A DNA stretch of 16,161 nucleotides from assembly GCA_009702525.1 (NCBI GenBank), contig WLHW01000021.1:1-16161 (forward strand), read 5' to 3'. The notes under the pieces are model-generated. The model searched no databases. It was given only the letters and a program-made list of their open reading frames with translations, and was not told the DNA's origin. Below, in pieces: positions 13,459 through 16,161 of the stretch (its first letter is position 1; every line of letters starts with the position of its first letter). The stretch is from Actinomycetota bacterium. Lineage in GTDB: Bacteria; Actinomycetota; Actinomycetes; Nanopelagicales; Nanopelagicaceae. A program made the position numbers and the translations under genes.

Positions 13459-14496
13459 ATGGACCTAGACATAGATATAACTTTCGGTGCAATTGCAGAT
13501 TTCATGAAAGATCCAACGATTGAAGAGATCTGGATCAACTCCCCTGAGCGCATATTTATTGCGCGTTCAGGGCGCAGTGAGCTAACAAATCTCTTGTTAA
13601 CTAGCGATGAAGTGCGAAATATCGTAGAGCGCGCACTGATGTGGAGCGGTAGGCGCATAGATCTTTCGCATCCATTTGTTGATGCCCGCCTGCCCGATGG
13701 ATCACGACTACATGTGGCAATTCCCGAAATCACCGCTACACATTGGGCGGTCAATATTCGCAAGCATTTAATGGGCAATTTAGGCATTGATGATCTAGTT
13801 AATAGAAATGTTATGACGCCATTTATTGCCACAGCGCTTAAGAACTCCGTTCGTGCGGGTCTAAATATCTTAGTCAGTGGTGGAACTCAGGCCGGTAAAA
13901 CCACCGTGCTTAACGCTTTGGCTGGAGCAATTCCTCGCACTGAACGCGTAGTCACTATCGAAGAAGTATTTGAACTAAGTCCACAACTACCTGATGTCGT
14001 TGCACTTCAAACTCGCAGTGCAAACTTGCAAGGCGATGGAGAAATTCCACTTCGCCGGCTAATCAAAGAATCCTTACGTATGCGCCCTTCTCGAATAATT
14101 GTCGGTGAAGTGCGTGAGGCCGAAGCACTTGATCTTCTTATCGCCCTTAACTCTGGACTACCAGGTATGGGAACCTTGCATGCAAACTCTCCACGAGATG
14201 CAATTATCAAACTTCAAACTCTGCCTCTTTTAGCGGGAGAAAATATTTCGCACAAGTTCATCGCTCCAACCGTTGCATCGGCCTTTGATTTAATTGTCCA
14301 TGTCTCACTTGATCACACAGGTATGCGCCGCATTAATGAGATTGCAGCATTAACCGGACGCTATGAAAATGATCGTGCAGAGATCGAAACTCTATGGACT
14401 TGGAATGGAAAAGATTACGATCGTGGAATCGGCACACTTCCCCATGCCGATAAATTTGCTCTCATTGGCGCTCCGTTAGCCTCCTGGTGGCGCTAG
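13459..14496 (+). CDS. cpaF: Tad pilus/secretion ATPase TadA (CpaF family)
   Basis: Hexameric cytoplasmic ATPase of the type II/IV secretion superfamily that powers assembly of Tad (type IVc) pili. The 345 residues comprise an N-terminal domain (about 5-105, including HPFVDARLPDGSRLHV) and a RecA-like domain. The Walker A is GGTQAGKTT at 141-149 with K147, and the Asp box is TIEEVFEL at 166-173. The Walker B is the RIIVGEVR stretch at 212-219 and the His box is GMGTLHANS at 236-244. It lacks the N-terminal extension of longer TadA proteins, as is common in Actinobacteria. The ATG is likely leaderless. The tadB start overlaps its stop. A conjugation-type ATPase would share these motifs, but the following tadB and tadC decide for Tad. 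Confidence 0.94.
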   Translation: MDLDIDITFGAIADFMKDPTIEEIWINSPERIFIARSGRSELTNLLLTSDEVRNIVERALMWSGRRIDLSHPFVDARLPDGSRLHVAIPEITATHWAVNIRKHLMGNLGIDDLVNRNVMTPFIATALKNSVRAGLNILVSGGTQAGKTTVLNALAGAIPRTERVVTIEEVFELSPQLPDVVALQTRSANLQGDGEIPLRRLIKESLRMRPSRIIVGEVREAEALDLLIALNSGLPGMGTLHANSPRDAIIKLQTLPLLAGENISHKFIAPTVASAFDLIVHVSLDHTGMRRINEIAALTGRYENDRAEIETLWTWNGKDYDRGIGTLPHADKFALIGAPLASWWR

Positions 14497-15221
14497 TGAA
14501 GATCAAGATTCGCTCAGCAGTTTATTCATCTATCGCCGTAGCACTGATATTTCTCTTCACGGGCTCCCTTTCTATTTCGTGCGCTTTTGGGGTATTGGTC
14601 GCTGGAATCTCATTTGTAGCCCTTTCTGGAAAGAATCAGCGAAGTGAATCCGCACTCATCGCTGCATGGCCCGAAGTCATCGACCACGTAATGTCAGGTA
14701 TTCAATCCGGTCTATCTCTTACTGAATCGTTAGCGGGTTTAGCTACTAGAGGACCTGAAATTCTGCGTCCAGCATTTCTAGATTTTCGTACTTCGCTTTA
14801 CCGCCACGGTGATTTAACTGAAGCCATACAAGAGCTCAAAGCCTTATTTCACCATCACGGCAGCGACCAGATTTTTGAAGCACTACTTATCTCAAAAGCT
14901 TTAGGTGGAAGTGAACTTTTATCAATTTTACGAACTTTAGGTGACTTCTTACGCCAAGATCTTGCTCTTCGCCGTGAAATTGAAGTTAAACATGGATGGA
15001 TAAAGAACTCCGCGCACTTATCTGCAGTGACACCCTGGATACTTCTACTGCTGCTTTCAACTCAGCCAAGTACGGTTGCGGCATTTTCAACTGCCACTGG
15101 TGGTGGGATATTGATTGCAGGTTTAGTAATGACTGCAATTGCATATATGTGGATGAATCGCTTAGGCCATCTACCTCAAACTCCACGCGTATTTACTGGT
15201 TTGAAAGTAGGTAAGTCCTAA
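14496..15221 (+). CDS. tadB: Tad platform protein TadB, type II secretion F domain
   Basis: Inner-membrane platform protein of the Tad machine, working with TadC and driven by CpaF. The 241-residue protein opens with two membrane segments (about 9-42). A cytoplasmic T2SF domain follows (about 55-165; WPEVIDHVMSGIQSGLSLTESLAGLA, then a conserved EALLISKALGGSELLSILRTL). Two C-terminal membrane segments lie at about 176-197 and 205-222. Start choice is uncertain. I use the GTG overlapping the last base of the cpaF stop (TAGTG), which has a GGTGG five bases upstream. A GTG at 14487 would add three residues. Its TAA overlaps the tadC ATG by one base, so all three genes should be translated as a coupled unit. 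Confidence 0.9.
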   Translation: MKIKIRSAVYSSIAVALIFLFTGSLSISCAFGVLVAGISFVALSGKNQRSESALIAAWPEVIDHVMSGIQSGLSLTESLAGLATRGPEILRPAFLDFRTSLYRHGDLTEAIQELKALFHHHGSDQIFEALLISKALGGSELLSILRTLGDFLRQDLALRREIEVKHGWIKNSAHLSAVTPWILLLLLSTQPSTVAAFSTATGGGILIAGLVMTAIAYMWMNRLGHLPQTPRVFTGLKVGKS

Positions 15222-16033
15222 TGTTTACTATCGTCTTTGTTTCAATGCTATTTGCAGTTCCAGGGGGCTTACTTTTCGTACTTGATCCGAACATCGATCC
15301 AATCAAAATACTCGAACGACGTGCCAAAACCACTGCAGCCCAGTCCCGTGATAAGAGTGGCATACATTCTCGCTTAGTGGAGCTCGGCAGAAGTAGCGAG
15401 CTAGATTATGAAAACTTTCGGATTCGCCAAATTGGATTCTGTGCAGCAAGTGCCTCACTTGTGCTTGTTTTTCTTATTGTTTCTCATCGCTCATCAGTAA
15501 CTGCACTTTTACTAGCTGGCATGATCGCTGCAGCTGTATTCGTATTAATAGATAGAGAGCTATCCAGTCAGATTAAGAAACGCCGGCAAATGATCGAGGC
15601 GGAATTTCCTGCCATTATCGAAATGCTCACGTTGGCAATCGCCGCGGGTGAAACCCCTATGAGCGCAATGCTGCGTATTGCCGAATCAGCCGATGGCGCA
15701 TTAGCGCAAGAGTTCGCTGTCGTTACATCTGCTGTGCGAAACGGCGAACCACTTCACATAAGCCTTGATGCAATGGGCCGCCGCGTTAAGTCGGTAATGA
15801 TCCGCAGATTTATCGATGCAATTGTGACGGCAACTCTGCGCGGTGCACCTCTGATCGAAGTTCTATCTCGGCATGCAGTCGAAGCCCGCGCAAATCAACG
15901 AAATATAGTGATGGCCGCTGCAGGTAAGGCTGAAATCTCAATGATGATTCCAGTCGTCTTCCTTATCCTGCCAATCTCAATCCTCTTTGCACTGTGGCCA
16001 TCGCTAACGAATTTAAATCTATTTGCGAATTAG
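15221..16033 (+). CDS. tadC: Tad platform protein TadC, type II secretion F domain
   Basis: Second inner-membrane platform subunit of the Tad pilus. The 270-residue protein has an N-terminal membrane segment (about 1-21), a basic cytoplasmic stretch, and a membrane pair at about 70-108. The T2SF domain spans about 125-235 (FPAIIEMLTLAIAAGETPMSAMLRIAE; GEPLHISLDAMGRRVKS; IDAIVTATLRGAPLIEVL). A final membrane segment lies at about 240-262. It is slightly longer than TadB, as usual. It starts at the ATG in TAATG overlapping the tadB stop. Pilin, TadE-like and other minor genes would be expected further downstream, beyond the window; the 128 bases that remain hold no gene. Confidence 0.9.
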   Translation: MFTIVFVSMLFAVPGGLLFVLDPNIDPIKILERRAKTTAAQSRDKSGIHSRLVELGRSSELDYENFRIRQIGFCAASASLVLVFLIVSHRSSVTALLLAGMIAAAVFVLIDRELSSQIKKRRQMIEAEFPAIIEMLTLAIAAGETPMSAMLRIAESADGALAQEFAVVTSAVRNGEPLHISLDAMGRRVKSVMIRRFIDAIVTATLRGAPLIEVLSRHAVEARANQRNIVMAAAGKAEISMMIPVVFLILPISILFALWPSLTNLNLFAN

Positions 16034-16060
16034 ATAAATTCCTCTTTCTCGCATCTTGTT

Positions 16061-16068
16061 GGGGGGGG
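16061..16068. repeat. Run of eight G residues
   Basis: A homopolymer of eight G on the plus strand, 28 bases after the tadC stop and partly inside the outer arm of the inverted repeat. It is a likely slippage or sequencing-error site. Confidence 0.6.
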
Positions 16069-16135
16069 TTGGGTCCGAAGACATTCTCCTCATTTGTTTG
16101 ATTGCCTTACAAATAGACGTTCTCCTACCCAACCC
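16066..16135. repeat. Nested inverted repeats with an internal direct repeat downstream of tadC
   Basis: GGGTTGGGT (16066-16074) and ACCCAACCC (16127-16135) are perfectly complementary over nine bases. Inside lies a second perfect pair, ATTTGT (16092-16097) and ACAAAT (16109-16114), with an 11-base loop. The two flanks between the stems hold a 12-base direct repeat with one mismatch, AGACATTCTCCT (16079-16090) and AGACGTTCTCCT (16115-16126). As RNA this would be a stem, a large internal loop and a terminal hairpin. No U-tract follows, so it is not an ordinary intrinsic terminator. It may be a leader or regulatory element for the next gene, perhaps a pilin. Confidence 0.5.
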
Positions 16136-16161
16136 ATCACTACTCTATCGTTCACTTAATC

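Noticed and set aside
13446..13832. Minus-strand frame of 128 codons opposite cpaF
   Set aside because: The cpaF frame has clear secretion-ATPase motifs, while this one is Arg/Ser-rich without motifs.
16061..16074. G-quadruplex in the G-rich tract
   Set aside because: Only an eight-G run and one GGG follow in close range; four well-separated G tracts are not available on this strand.
1..16161. CRISPR arrays, tRNA/rRNA genes, insertion sequences or prophage
   Set aside because: Reading through both strands showed no regularly spaced repeats, no tRNA-like cloverleaf, no transposase and no terminal inverted repeats; genes fill nearly all of the window.

Overview
The window looks like a streamlined, moderately low-GC actinobacterium. 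Three systems are typical of Actinobacteria: a fused E2-E1 2-oxoglutarate decarboxylase/dehydrogenase without a lipoyl domain (Kgd/OdhA type), a SigH/SigR sigma factor with its zinc anti-sigma partner, and an actinobacterial aroA-rsgA-hisN cluster. Very short spacers, overlapping starts and stops, AT-rich third positions and a nickel superoxide dismutase suggest a small-genome aquatic lineage, for example freshwater Nanopelagicales (acI). That lineage is an inference; no rRNA or tRNA is present to confirm it.

Layout. 1-255 (+): C-terminal end of an unrecognised protein. 5687-301 (-): aroA, rsgA, hisN and a copper-type P1B ATPase (copA), packed as one likely operon. 5710-7892 (+): an SRAP/YedK-type abasic-site protein, then sigH, its anti-sigma factor rshA and a hotdog thioesterase-like gene. 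7941-8698: nickel superoxide dismutase sodN (-) and its probable maturation peptidase sodX (+), divergent. 12427-8699 (-): kgd. 12932-12561 (-): a small membrane protein. 12931-13413 (+): a degenerate GGDEF-domain protein. 13459-16033 (+): the Tad/type IVc pilus motor and platform genes tadA/cpaF, tadB and tadC. 16034-16161: non-coding DNA with nested inverted repeats and a direct repeat.

How the genes fit together. aroA (shikimate pathway), hisN (histidine synthesis) and rsgA (30S maturation) are housekeeping, with copA added at the 3' end. SRAP, SigH-RshA, SodN-SodX and CopA all address oxidative, thiol, metal or DNA damage stress, so the left half is dense in stress functions. The right half begins a Tad secretion/pilus operon. 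Just upstream lies a GGDEF-like protein whose catalytic signature is lost but whose RxxD inhibitory-site motif is kept at the canonical spacing, making it a candidate c-di-GMP sensor.

Several genes have a TANNNT hexamer ending 6-7 bases before the start codon (aroA, SRAP, cpaF, the small membrane protein). This suggests leaderless transcription is common here. Genes with leaders (kgd, sodN, rshA) carry clear Shine-Dalgarno sequences, which correct two apparent TTG starts.
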